Positions 46,454 through 54,747 of a DNA stretch of 64,000 nucleotides are shown here, one piece after another. Origin of the DNA: Crenothrix sp. D3. Its GTDB lineage: Bacteria; Pseudomonadota; Gammaproteobacteria; Methylococcales; Methylomonadaceae. The stretch is from contig MBQZ01000029.1 in the NCBI GenBank assembly GCA_002134785.1, forward strand, positions 186,001 to 250,000, given 5' to 3'. Position numbers and translations under genes: made by a program. Positions within the stretch are counted from its first letter, which is position 1; every line of letters starts with the position of its first letter. Below the pieces are notes generated by a model. It made no database searches. It saw nothing but the letters and a program-made list of their open reading frames with translations, and was not told the DNA's origin.

Positions 46454-47024
46454 AGTCGGCTTGTTGCTCGCTGGTGAGTTGGTCGGGGTGGGTGATTTTC
46501 GTAAAACTAATACGGGTGATATTGCTGTTCACTTCTTGCATTTCCAGCACCCGCAATTCCGTATCGCCGTTCAGCACGATAGAGCTGATTATTTTTTTCA
46601 GCATCTCATCTTTGGGTGTGAGCTGTAATGTCCACGCGGATTTTTTATCTTCGCCCGTGATAACAAAACCATCGCTCAACTGCTTCAAATCCCCGCCCAG
46701 CATGGCTTTAAATACCTTACCAAACGCAGGCGGCACAGCTTGTTCACCTTGCCCTGTCAATAAATGCGGGTCATTCACCAACAACAAAGACGGAATCGGC
46801 GTAAGCGTTTTCCAGATAACGCCGTTGCTTTGCGAATAAGTAAACACCCCTGTAGAAATTAACGGCTTGCGTAAAATCTTCAAGCGTTTTTCTTGTTGAA
46901 ACTCGCCTTGGGTGATAGGGGTTTTGATTAATCGCGCAGTAATATCAGCCAGCACATCGGCGGCGTAACTGCGATTGCATGACAGTAGGAACAGGAGTAA
47001 GACTTTTGAGGCGATTAGCTTCAT
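46434..47024 (-). CDS. LolA-like periplasmic carrier of the aryl-polyene pathway
   Basis: 196 residues from the ATG at 47024, preferred because it begins a clean signal peptide (KLIASKVLLLFLLSC...SYA) with GAGG upstream; the frame extends 27 codons further. The mature part (GEFQQEKRLKILRKPL, SNGVIWKTLTPIPSLLLVN) has the LolA/outer-membrane lipoprotein carrier fold. LolA-like proteins coupled to MMPL exporters are standard aryl-polyene parts and likely shuttle the lipid across the periplasm. Confidence 0.82.
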   Translation of the reverse strand: MKLIASKVLLLFLLSCNRSYAADVLADITARLIKTPITQGEFQQEKRLKILRKPLISTGVFTYSQSNGVIWKTLTPIPSLLLVNDPHLLTGQGEQAVPPAFGKVFKAMLGGDLKQLSDGFVITGEDKKSAWTLQLTPKDEMLKKIISSIVLNGDTELRVLEMQEVNSNITRISFTKITHPDQLTSEQQADFERLSP

Positions 47025-47146
47025 TTGAAAACCTCGATTTCTGAAATGACGACTTGCCGTTTCATTACTTTTTCTCAAAAAATAACGAAACGCTTCTATC
47101 GTCATGTTTTCAACTGCTTAAAATATAAAGTCAGGCAATAAGATAA

Positions 47147-48355
47147 CTAAAGATTACGCGGCACTAACAAGAAATAATGCCCTTTTGATTTCATTGGCCC
47201 TGCCATTTGACCTGCTTCTGCACCTTGCCCCCAATAGACATCACCACGAATCACGCCTTTAATCGCACCGCCTGTGTCTTGTGCCATCAGCAAGCGTTGC
47301 AATCTTTTTCCTTGTACAGGATGATCCGCATCTAGCCAAATAGGAACGCCATAAGGTAAATTTTTATTGTCGATAGCCAAGCTGTGTTGCGCCGTCAGTG
47401 GCACTGCCATTGCACCTGCGGGACCTACATTTGGGTCTACAGGCGTATAGCGGAAATAGATGTATGAAGCATTGCTGAGCATCAGTTGCTCACCTTCAAC
47501 AGGGTGCTGTTCTATCCACGCGCGAATGGTTTGCATGGAAATATCCGCTTTGGCAATTTCGCCATTCTGTACCAGCGTTTTACCGATTGCATAATATTCA
47601 TGTCCGTTACCGCCTGCAAAACCTAAGCCGACGATACTGCCATCATCCATCACCACGCGCCCTGAACCTTGGACTTCCATAAAAAAAGCATCAATGTAGT
47701 TATCGACCCATAATAATTCCAAGCCTTTACCCGCTAACGCGCCTGCTTTTATTTGAGCGCGACTGTGATTGCGTAATCCGCCACTGGGTGTTCGGTAAAT
47801 AGGCACGTTATAACGCGCTGATTGGTGGCGTGAACCATGCAGTTCGGGTAAATAATAGCCTGTGAACATACCATCAAATTGACCGTTTTCACTGACAGCG
47901 TAGGGCTTAAACCATTGTTCAAAGAACTGGCGTTCTTGTCCGCGCATGACAGGCTTAGCGCAAACGGCTTGCCAATCAGCAATACGCCCTAAATTAAATG
48001 TGCCGCTCATGACTTTATCGGCTGACATACCGTTCCAGCGTTTACAAGAATATTTAAAGGCTTTGAATGCCGCGACATGATCGTCAGTCATCCAACCTGC
48101 TAGCACATTAAAATTGCTGGGATGGAGTTGAACGTTACTGAGTCGTGTACCAATAGGTGCGCCTGTTATGACGGGTGGCGTTGCGGGTTCTGAGACGATA
48201 GGGATAGTGGGTCGGTTAATAGTAACAGGTGGAGTAGGTTGGGTCGGTTCATTAGGGTAAACAATGGGTGCTTGCGTGACTATCTGTGTTTCAGTACAGC
48301 CAGCGAGTAACAGTAACGCTAATAGCGCGGTGTGGCGAATAGGGTGTGATTTCAT
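47147..48355 (-). CDS. mltA: Membrane-bound lytic murein transglycosylase A
   Basis: 402 residues; lipobox LLAGC at the N terminus, Pro/Thr-rich linker to ~65, then the MltA domain and 3D domain ending in AQDTGGAIKGVIRGDVYWG with the conserved catalytic/structural aspartates. Cleaves peptidoglycan glycan strands to 1,6-anhydro ends from the outer membrane. Longer than E. coli MltA because of the linker. Confidence 0.93.
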   Translation of the reverse strand: MKSHPIRHTALLALLLLAGCTETQIVTQAPIVYPNEPTQPTPPVTINRPTIPIVSEPATPPVITGAPIGTRLSNVQLHPSNFNVLAGWMTDDHVAAFKAFKYSCKRWNGMSADKVMSGTFNLGRIADWQAVCAKPVMRGQERQFFEQWFKPYAVSENGQFDGMFTGYYLPELHGSRHQSARYNVPIYRTPSGGLRNHSRAQIKAGALAGKGLELLWVDNYIDAFFMEVQGSGRVVMDDGSIVGLGFAGGNGHEYYAIGKTLVQNGEIAKADISMQTIRAWIEQHPVEGEQLMLSNASYIYFRYTPVDPNVGPAGAMAVPLTAQHSLAIDNKNLPYGVPIWLDADHPVQGKRLQRLLMAQDTGGAIKGVIRGDVYWGQGAEAGQMAGPMKSKGHYFLLVPRNL

Positions 48356-48451
48356 GACATTTTCCTGATAATGGTAGGGGTAATCCCTTGTGGTTACCCT
48401 TCAAATGAGTAGGGGCTACGCCTTGTGCTAGTCCCTACATTTGATTAAAAA

Positions 48452-49258
48452 TTAATAGCTAGTAGTTTTTAAAAACAGTTTTGCCTCATGCCAAAACGCA
48501 TCCAATTCATCTAATGCACAATCCTTCAAACTTCGACCCGATGCTTCCACTTGTTGCTCAATATAATTAAAACGTTTAGCGAATTTTTTGGTGCTTTGTT
48601 TGAGAGCGACCTCGGCATTGACGTTGAGATGACGCGCCAGATTAACAGCGACCAGCAATAAATCGCCAACTTCTTCCTGAATATGCGCTTGGTCACCTGA
48701 TTGCCACGCTTCTTTGATTTCATCGAGTTCTTCTAAGACTTTATCAAAGACAGGCGGCACGGTTTTCCAATCAAAACCATGCTGTGCGGCGCGGTCTTGA
48801 ATTTTTTCACATTCAATCAATGCAGGCAGGTTGCCTGCTACGCCTGATAATACGCTTATAGGTTCAAGCGATTGGTTTTTTTCCAGTCGTTCATCGGCTT
48901 TGGCTTGTTCCCACGCTTGATGACGCTGGGCATCGTCCGTAAACACGGCATCACCAAACACATGAGGGTGGCGGCGAATGAGTTTTTCGGTAATGCCAGC
49001 AGCGACTTGTTCAAAGGTAAACAAGCCGCGTTCTTCGGCAATTTGCGAATGAAACACCACTTGCAATAATAAATCGCCCAATTCCAGACGCAAATCATTC
49101 AAATCATTGCGCTCGATGGCATCGGCGACTTCGTAGGCTTCTTCAATAACGTAGGGAATTAAGCTGGCGAAATCTTGTTTAACATCCCACGCGCAACCTG
49201 TGTCAGGGTGTCGCAGTTGCGCCATGATGTCTAATAATTGTTGGGTGTTTTTTAGCAT
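48452..49258 (-). CDS. mazG: Nucleoside triphosphate pyrophosphohydrolase MazG
   Basis: 268 residues from the ATG at 49258 (frame open 17 codons further). Two MazG repeats: EEAYEVADAIE...ELGDLLLQVVFH and the second EVGDLLLVAVNLARH, with EExxE...ExxD metal-binding helices. The N terminus has PDTGCAWD, typical of full-length MazG. Hydrolyses (d)NTPs to monophosphates plus pyrophosphate, a house-cleaning role. Confidence 0.94.
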   Translation of the reverse strand: MLKNTQQLLDIMAQLRHPDTGCAWDVKQDFASLIPYVIEEAYEVADAIERNDLNDLRLELGDLLLQVVFHSQIAEERGLFTFEQVAAGITEKLIRRHPHVFGDAVFTDDAQRHQAWEQAKADERLEKNQSLEPISVLSGVAGNLPALIECEKIQDRAAQHGFDWKTVPPVFDKVLEELDEIKEAWQSGDQAHIQEEVGDLLLVAVNLARHLNVNAEVALKQSTKKFAKRFNYIEQQVEASGRSLKDCALDELDAFWHEAKLFLKTTSY

Positions 49259-49342
49259 GAGAGTCTGTGGTGAAGGTGTTTCATTGTCCACGAAAAGCAC
49301 GAAAGACACGAAACAAACGTGTCTTCCGTAGAGTGTGATTTC

Positions 49343-50278
49343 TTAAAACGAATGCCCGAAGTTTTCGTGGTAACGTTGTTTGAAGCCGTCCATATCAAAC
49401 GTATGGTTTTGTGTGCCGTGATGTTCGATTTTAATCGCGCCCAGTAATGACGCAATACGCCCCGTGACTTCCCAATCCAGCTCATTCATTAAACCGTATA
49501 ACAAGCCCGCACGGTACGCATCACCACAACCTGTTGGATCATTAACATTATTGGGTTGTGCCGCTGGAATATCAATAACGCGCCCTTCAGTGTAAATTTT
49601 AGAACCTTGGCTGCCTAAGGTGACAATTAAGGCTTCCACGCGGCTTGCCATATCTTCTAATGATAAGCCAGTACGTTCCTGCATGAGTTCAGATTCATAA
49701 TCGTTGAGCGTCATCCAAGTGGCTTGGTTGATAAACTTTAACAATTCCGCGCCGTTGAACATCGGCATTCCTTGACCAGGATCAAAAATAAACGGAATTT
49801 CTAATTCGGCGAACTGCTCAGCGTGTAACTGCATACCGTCTTTACCGTCAGGCGAAACGATACCGATGCTGATGTCTTTGTTATTAGTAGGAATAGAATT
49901 AACATGAGAAAAACTCATTGCACCTGGGTGAAAAGCGGTGATTTGATTATCGTCTTCATCAGTAGTGATATAGGCTTGACCTGTGAAATGATTATCTAAG
50001 ACATGAATAAATTGGCTAGATAAACCATTCGTGCTTAACCATTCGCTGTACGGTTCAAAATCATGCCCGACCACTGCCATAATTTGCGGCTCTTCACCCA
50101 ACAAATTCAAATTGTAAGCGATATTACCTGCGCAACCGCCATATTCACGGCGCATGGTAGGCACTAAAAATGACACATTCAACATGTGCGTTTTTTCAGG
50201 CAAAATGTGATGTTTAAATTTGTCGTGAAACACCATAATAGTGTCGTAAGCCATTGAACCGCATATTAATGCACTCAT
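49343..50278 (-). CDS. PfkB-family carbohydrate/adenosine kinase
   Basis: 311 residues from the ATG at 50278 (MSALICGSMAYDTIMVF). PfkB signatures: YGGCAGNIAYNL near residue 47 and NDPTGCGDAYRAGLLYG containing the catalytic Asp of GCGD. The acidic EEP and GDG segments resemble bacterial adenosine kinases. Phosphorylates a nucleoside or sugar with ATP; substrate not certain. Sits between dgkA and mazG on the same strand. Confidence 0.85.
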   Translation of the reverse strand: MSALICGSMAYDTIMVFHDKFKHHILPEKTHMLNVSFLVPTMRREYGGCAGNIAYNLNLLGEEPQIMAVVGHDFEPYSEWLSTNGLSSQFIHVLDNHFTGQAYITTDEDDNQITAFHPGAMSFSHVNSIPTNNKDISIGIVSPDGKDGMQLHAEQFAELEIPFIFDPGQGMPMFNGAELLKFINQATWMTLNDYESELMQERTGLSLEDMASRVEALIVTLGSQGSKIYTEGRVIDIPAAQPNNVNDPTGCGDAYRAGLLYGLMNELDWEVTGRIASLLGAIKIEHHGTQNHTFDMDGFKQRYHENFGHSF

Positions 50279-50295
50279 ATTTATCTCTATCCTCT

Positions 50296-50655
50296 TTATA
50301 TTAAAATTAATGCCCACGTCGCCGCTGCCCATATCAGCGACAGCATAACAGCGGCTGAACCAATATCTTTAGCGCGACCTGATAATTCGTGATGCTCAAA
50401 ACCCACACGGTCAACTACTGCTTCTACCGCTGAATTGAGTAGTTCTACCAACATCACCAATACGATACTACCAATCAGCAATACTTTTTCGATGTTGGTG
50501 TGTCCCAGCCAGAATGCGAGTGGTGTGGTGATAACAAACAAAATCACTTCTTGTCTGAAGGCTTCTTCATGTGTCCACGTTGCTTTAAAACCAGCGACCG
50601 AAAAGAAACACGCGTTAATGAGGCGTTTAAGCCCTTTTGCATTTGGATTTGCCAT
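50296..50655 (-). CDS. dgkA: Diacylglycerol kinase
   Basis: 119 residues, three membrane spans. Family motifs EEAFRQE and the ELLNSAVEAVVDRVG helix carrying the catalytic Glu. Converts diacylglycerol to phosphatidic acid in the inner membrane, recycling lipid from periplasmic glucan or LPS modification. 17 bases before the kinase gene and 5 bases after gcvH. Confidence 0.94.
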   Translation of the reverse strand: MANPNAKGLKRLINACFFSVAGFKATWTHEEAFRQEVILFVITTPLAFWLGHTNIEKVLLIGSIVLVMLVELLNSAVEAVVDRVGFEHHELSGRAKDIGSAAVMLSLIWAAATWALILI

Positions 50656-50660
50656 AATAA

Positions 50661-51044
50661 TTATTGGTTGATTAATTGTTGATAAGCGTCCGCATCAAGC
50701 AAAGCATCCAACTCAGTTAGAGTGTCCGCTTTAATGCAAAATAGCCATGTTTGGTAAGGCTGGTCGTTGACTTGTTCAGGCTCATCAGCAACATTTTCAT
50801 TAATAGCAATGATTTCACCCGACACAGGGCTGAATAAATCCGATGCCGTTTTAACGGACTCAACCACTGCACATTGCTCACCCGCATTGACTTTACGTCC
50901 CAGTTTAGGCAAATCAATGTAAACCAAATCGCCTAACTGCTCTTGAGCAAAATCCGTAATACCCACGCGAACTACATTATCGTCTTCTAACTGCACCCAT
51001 TCATGGGACACTGCATACTTTAAATTTTTAGGTAAATTACTCAT
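50661..51044 (-). CDS. gcvH: Glycine cleavage system H protein
   Basis: 127 residues. The lipoyl-lysine sits in VVESVKTASDL; the opening LKYAVSHEWVQLEDDNVVRVGI is typical. Carries the aminomethyl group between P, T and L proteins. The other gcv genes are not in the window. Confidence 0.96.
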   Translation of the reverse strand: MSNLPKNLKYAVSHEWVQLEDDNVVRVGITDFAQEQLGDLVYIDLPKLGRKVNAGEQCAVVESVKTASDLFSPVSGEIIAINENVADEPEQVNDQPYQTWLFCIKADTLTELDALLDADAYQQLINQ

Positions 51045-51149
51045 TGTTAGCTCTCAAAAATAATCATAAAGAAGACGTAAAGTTCAAGGCAAGCAGCTTG
51101 AACCATCTGTTAAACTACAGTGCATTATATTAACAAACATCTACAAAAT

Positions 51150-51410
51150 ATGCCGAACATCCTTATTTATACTACCAAAATATGTCCTTACTGTGTCATG
51201 GCGAAACGACTGCTTGATAAAAAAGGCGTGAGTTACACCGAAATCAACGTCGATGGCGAGCCACAACTTCGAGAAGAAATGATGCGTAAAACCAACCGCC
51301 GCACCGTCCCGCAGATTTATATTGGCGATTTTCATGTGGGTGGTTTTGATGAGTTATACGCATTAGAGCAACAGAAAAAACTGGATGAATTACTGCAATG
51401 CCATCAATAA
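51150..51410 (+). CDS. grxC: Glutaredoxin 3 (GrxC type)
   Basis: 86 residues from the ATG at 51150. Dithiol active site CPYC, then TVPQIYIGDFHVGGFDEL with the cis-Pro and GSH-binding Gly-Gly. Reduces protein disulfides and mixed glutathione disulfides in the cytoplasm. Transcribed divergently from gcvH. Confidence 0.95.
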   Translation: MPNILIYTTKICPYCVMAKRLLDKKGVSYTEINVDGEPQLREEMMRKTNRRTVPQIYIGDFHVGGFDELYALEQQKKLDELLQCHQ

Positions 51411-51526
51411 AAAATTAGCTAACGCAGCAGTTATAATCGTTATCTCACACGCTTACGCAATAAATTAGGTGTGTGGCTAACATCGGCAATCTTTACGATT
51501 ATTTAAGTGTTGTAAGAAAATCCCAT

Positions 51527-51654
51527 AAGGATATGGCTAAAAATAACCTCCCGATGTCCAAATAAACCGTTAGCCCTGAGCTTGTCGAAGGGTGTTGTGG
51601 TTCGACAAGCTCACTACGAACGGATTTAGGGAAGTTATTCTTGACCGTATCCTT
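51527..51654. mobile_element. MITE-like element directly upstream of the LRR gene
   Basis: 128 bases with 26-base terminal inverted repeats: left AAGGATATGGCTAAAAATAA..., right end ...TTATTCTTGACCGTATCCTT, about 21 of 26 positions matching. The core (51567-51623) is the reverse-oriented AGCCCTGAGCTTGTCGAAGGG / TTCGACAAGCTCA hairpin seen in the elements at 26614 and 27144. Its right end is only 18 bases before the ATG at 51673. Confidence 0.75.
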
Positions 51655-51672
51655 AGCACAAAGGAGTTCATC

Positions 51673-52608
51673 ATGTTAGACCCACATCCACGCGCCCAAT
51701 TGTGCTTTGTTATTAAGCAATATGGGCAAGTCATTATTACCGAACCGAAACGCTGTAAAGGGATGTTAAGTGATTTAGCACCACACCATCGTTTAGAAAT
51801 TAATTTACTCATTGCGGCGTTAGAGCAGAAAGTCGCACAGGAATTATTGAAACCTACCGCTTTAATTCCCGTCGCTATGCAGTTGGATCGGTTAGCACAA
51901 CGGCTGCATGACACTGTGGGTATTAAAGAAAGTTTTGCTTATTGGGCGGTCGAATCGTGGGCGTTGGCTTTGAATGTGATTCAACAGCCGATGCCTAAAC
52001 AAACAGATCAATCAATAGCAAATGTTTCCCCGTCGCCTAAAGTTGCAGTGACACCTCCACCCGCACAAAAACAAACAGTTCAATCAATAGCTAATGTTTC
52101 CCCTCCTCCTAAAGTTGCAGTGACACCTCCACCCGCACAAAAACAAACAGTTCAATCAATAGCTAATGTTTCCCCTCCTCCTAAAGTTGCAGTGACACCT
52201 CCACCAGCGCAAAAACAAACACTAACTGATGCGTGGCTGGATGAGTTGATTACTTGGGCGGATAAAAATAATATTTCAAAATATAAGATTCCGCGTGATA
52301 AACGGGCGATTTTGGCTTTGACTACGTTGTATTTATATGATGGCAAACTCACGGAACTGCCTGAATCCATTGGTAAGCTGACTAATTTGACTACGTTGTA
52401 TTTATCGAGCAACCAACTCACCGAACTACCTGAATCCATTGGCAAACTAACTCATTTGACTTCTTTGTATTTAGTGAGCAACCAATTCACTGAACTGCCT
52501 GAATCCATTAGCAAGCTGACTAATTTGACTTGGTTGGATTTAAGAAATAACCCTATCAAATCCCTATCCGCCCAACACAGCCATCTCAGCCGCATCACTA
52601 AATTTTAA
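51673..52608 (+). CDS. Shared-module protein with tandem Pro-rich repeats and leucine-rich repeats
   Basis: 311 residues from the ATG at 51673 with an AAAGGA ribosome site; the frame runs further left into the MITE, but that part is not likely translated. Residues 1-~105 (MLDPHPRAQLCFVIKQYG, ITEPKRCKGMLSDLAPHHR, YWAVESWALAL) are a helical module almost identical to the start of the gene at 55555. Residues 109-180 are three 24-residue repeats (KQT-QSIANVSP-PKVAVTPPPAQ). Then a short helical segment and about four leucine-rich repeats of 23 residues (LTELPESIGKLTNLTTLYLS). Probably a sensor/adaptor for the neighbouring kinase-phosphatase triad (inference). Cytoplasmic by lack of signals. Confidence 0.8.
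   Translation: MLDPHPRAQLCFVIKQYGQVIITEPKRCKGMLSDLAPHHRLEINLLIAALEQKVAQELLKPTALIPVAMQLDRLAQRLHDTVGIKESFAYWAVESWALALNVIQQPMPKQTDQSIANVSPSPKVAVTPPPAQKQTVQSIANVSPPPKVAVTPPPAQKQTVQSIANVSPPPKVAVTPPPAQKQTLTDAWLDELITWADKNNISKYKIPRDKRAILALTTLYLYDGKLTELPESIGKLTNLTTLYLSSNQLTELPESIGKLTHLTSLYLVSNQFTELPESISKLTNLTWLDLRNNPIKSLSAQHSHLSRITKF
51997..52212 (+). repeat. Three 72-bp tandem repeats in the LRR gene
   Basis: In-frame units 51997-52068, 52069-52140 and 52141-52212. Units 2 and 3 are nearly identical in DNA (recent expansion); unit 1 differs at a few bases. Encodes an extendable Pro-rich linker between the N-terminal module and the LRRs. Confidence 0.92.
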
Positions 52609-52646
52609 TAAACCCACCCCATGCACAATAACATTCTAAAACGCCC

Positions 52647-53966
52647 ATGAACCAACTCCTAAAACTCAATCAAACCGTCCAACTAGATAACGGCGCAAGC
52701 TGTACCGTGCAGGCATTCTTAGGCTCAGGCGGACAAGGCGAAGTCTATCGTGCTGATTTAAACGGCGCGGCAGTTGCACTTAAATGGTATTTTCCCCAAC
52801 AAGCGACACCTGAACAATACACTGCGTTACAGCATTTGTTAAAAATAGGTGCGCCGAATGCTAATTTTTTATTTCCACTGGCATTAGCCCCACCAACAGC
52901 TAACACGGGCTTTGGTTATGTCATGCCCTTACGCCCTGCCAATTACAAAAACATTTCCGATTTAATCAAACGCCGTATTGAGTTGGACTTTAGCCAATTA
53001 TTGACCGCAACCATTGAATTAACCGATAGCTTTCTACAGCTTCATGCCAAGGGCTTGTGTTACCGCGATATTTCTTTTGGTAATTTCTTTATTGACCCTG
53101 ATACGGGCGCGATTTTGATTTGTGATAACGATAACGTCACTATCAATGGTACGCAAACGACGGGGGTGATTGGTACGCCGCGTTTTATGTCGCCTGAAAT
53201 TGTTCGCCGTGACAGCAATCCCAACAGTGACAGCGATTTGTTTTCTTTAGCAGTGTTATTGTTTTATCTACTATTTTTACATCATCCACTAGAAGGCAAG
53301 CGCGAAGCTGATATTAAATGCTTTGATTTACCTGCGATGAATCAATTATACGGTTCGCAACCAATGTTCATTTTTGATCCTAACGATAACAGTAATTACC
53401 CTGTAAAGGGCTATCAAGATAACGCGCTTATTTATTGGGCAATTTATCCGCAATTTATTAAAGATTTGTTCATGCAGTCGTTTACTAAAGGCTTGAATGA
53501 TACCCACAGTCGAGTGCGCGGTAGTGTCTGGCGGCAACAGTTATTGCGCTTAAAAGACAATATTATTGAATGTGCGTGTGGAGCGGAGAACTTTTATGAT
53601 TTTGTTCAGTTTAAAGCGACACGACAAATGCAGCCTTGTTGGGCTTGTAATAAACCCTTGCAACTACCGCCGCGCATTCGCATTAAACATCCTACACAAG
53701 AAATGACGGTGGTTTTAAATAGCGGTACGCAATTATATCCGTATCATTTGTATCCTAACCGCAAGAATGAGTTAAGACCTGCGGTTGCTCAAGTGGTTCA
53801 GCATCCACAAAACCCCACTATCTGGGGCTTAAAGAATTTAACAGCGGAGGCGTGGACATTCACCGAAAACAATGTTGTTAAAACGGTTGCTCAAGGGCAA
53901 AGCGTGACTTTAACGACTGGCATCACGCTTAATTTTGGGCAAACGCAAGCCGAAATTCGCATTTAA
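52647..53966 (+). CDS. Ser/Thr protein kinase with zinc ribbon and C-terminal beta domain (TerY-P triad kinase)
   Basis: 439 residues. The kinase domain (~15-295) has a Gly-rich loop GSGGQGEVY, ATP-anchoring Lys46 (VALKWY), catalytic loop YRDISFGN (Asp141, Asn146; Tyr replaces the usual His of HRD), DND at 160-162 in place of DFG, and GTPRFMSPE. Residues ~309-334 carry CxC and CxxC (Cys309, Cys311, Cys331, Cys334), a zinc ribbon. The last ~90 residues are beta-rich (WGLKNLTAEAWTF, LNFGQTQAEIRI), FHA-like in appearance. Kinases of this build occur with a vWA protein and a PP2C in TerY-P triads, exactly as here. Confidence 0.85.
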   Translation: MNQLLKLNQTVQLDNGASCTVQAFLGSGGQGEVYRADLNGAAVALKWYFPQQATPEQYTALQHLLKIGAPNANFLFPLALAPPTANTGFGYVMPLRPANYKNISDLIKRRIELDFSQLLTATIELTDSFLQLHAKGLCYRDISFGNFFIDPDTGAILICDNDNVTINGTQTTGVIGTPRFMSPEIVRRDSNPNSDSDLFSLAVLLFYLLFLHHPLEGKREADIKCFDLPAMNQLYGSQPMFIFDPNDNSNYPVKGYQDNALIYWAIYPQFIKDLFMQSFTKGLNDTHSRVRGSVWRQQLLRLKDNIIECACGAENFYDFVQFKATRQMQPCWACNKPLQLPPRIRIKHPTQEMTVVLNSGTQLYPYHLYPNRKNELRPAVAQVVQHPQNPTIWGLKNLTAEAWTFTENNVVKTVAQGQSVTLTTGITLNFGQTQAEIRI

Positions 53967-53972
53967 TCTACT

Positions 53973-53998
53973 GGAATACAAACCTAGGTTTGTACTCC
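53973..53998. repeat. 26-bp CCTAGG-centred palindrome, copy 2
   Basis: GGAATACAAACCTAGGTTTGTACTCC, dyad broken only at the A-A/T-T positions near its ends; 6 bases after the kinase stop codon and before the vWA gene. Confidence 0.88.
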
Positions 53999-54045
53999 GT
54001 ATGCAATTTAAAACCGCTGTATCACACCAAACAACAGGAAATTTC

Positions 54046-54747
54046 ATGACCAACATAAAAAAACGCCCTGGTGGAGAATTAGCCACTCGTCCCTTGCATT
54101 TTATATGGATAGCCGATTGTTCATATTCAATGGACGGCAGTAAAATTGAATCCCTCAATCACGCCATTAAAGAAGCCATTCCTGCCATGCGACAGGTAGC
54201 GGCTGACAATGTCAATGCAGAGGTGCTGGTAAGAGCGGTTAAGTTTTCTAATGGCGCACAATGGCACGTTGCACAACCTACCAAAGTCGATGAGTTCAAC
54301 TGGCAAGATTTACACGTTGAGGGCATGACGGCAATGGGTGCAGCGTTACATCTAGTCGCGGATCAATTGAAAATGCCACCAATGGAAGAACGCGGTTTAC
54401 CCCCTGTATTAGTGTTAATCTCAGACGGTCAACCGACCGATGATTTTGCCAGTGGCTTAGCGGCGTTAATGAAATTACCGTGGGGTAAAAAAGCCGTGCG
54501 CATTGCTATTGCCATAGGTGATGATGTCGATTTAGACGTGATGGAACAATTTATTGGTAATCCAGAATTGCCACCGTTACAAGCGCAAAATGCAGAACAA
54601 CTGGTTAATTATATTCGCTGGGTATCAACGGCAGTATTACAAGCGGCTTCTGCACCACCCAGCCAAGTCACTACAGAAACCAGTAGTAATGTACCATTAC
54701 CCGCTATTCCCACTGTTGACCCTACAACATCGGCGGACGTATGGTAA
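54046..54747 (+). CDS. TerY-like von Willebrand A domain protein
   Basis: 233 residues from the ATG at 54046 (an upstream TTG frame exists but lacks support). It opens RPGGELATRPLHFIWIAD, followed by the MIDAS metal site DCSYS (Asp24, Ser26, Ser28), the Thr of GMTAMG and SDGQPTDD. This matches TerY-type vWA proteins linked to tellurium/stress-response islands. A Pro/Thr-rich tail follows (~205-233). Likely a metal-dependent scaffold phosphorylated and dephosphorylated by its neighbours. Overlaps the PP2C gene by 7 bases. Confidence 0.88.
   Translation: MTNIKKRPGGELATRPLHFIWIADCSYSMDGSKIESLNHAIKEAIPAMRQVAADNVNAEVLVRAVKFSNGAQWHVAQPTKVDEFNWQDLHVEGMTAMGAALHLVADQLKMPPMEERGLPPVLVLISDGQPTDDFASGLAALMKLPWGKKAVRIAIAIGDDVDLDVMEQFIGNPELPPLQAQNAEQLVNYIRWVSTAVLQAASAPPSQVTTETSSNVPLPAIPTVDPTTSADVW

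Noticed and set aside
51592..51672. Upstream extension of the LRR gene into the MITE
   Set aside because: The paralogous gene at 55555 starts exactly at MLDPHPRAQ, and a ribosome site precedes the ATG at 51673; the extension is MITE sequence.
52647..53966. Kinase considered as the missing T6SS PpkA
   Set aside because: It lacks the PpkA-type transmembrane/periplasmic vWA architecture, has a zinc ribbon and is operonic with a TerY-like vWA and PP2C, so it belongs to the triad; a functional link to the T6SS cannot be excluded.
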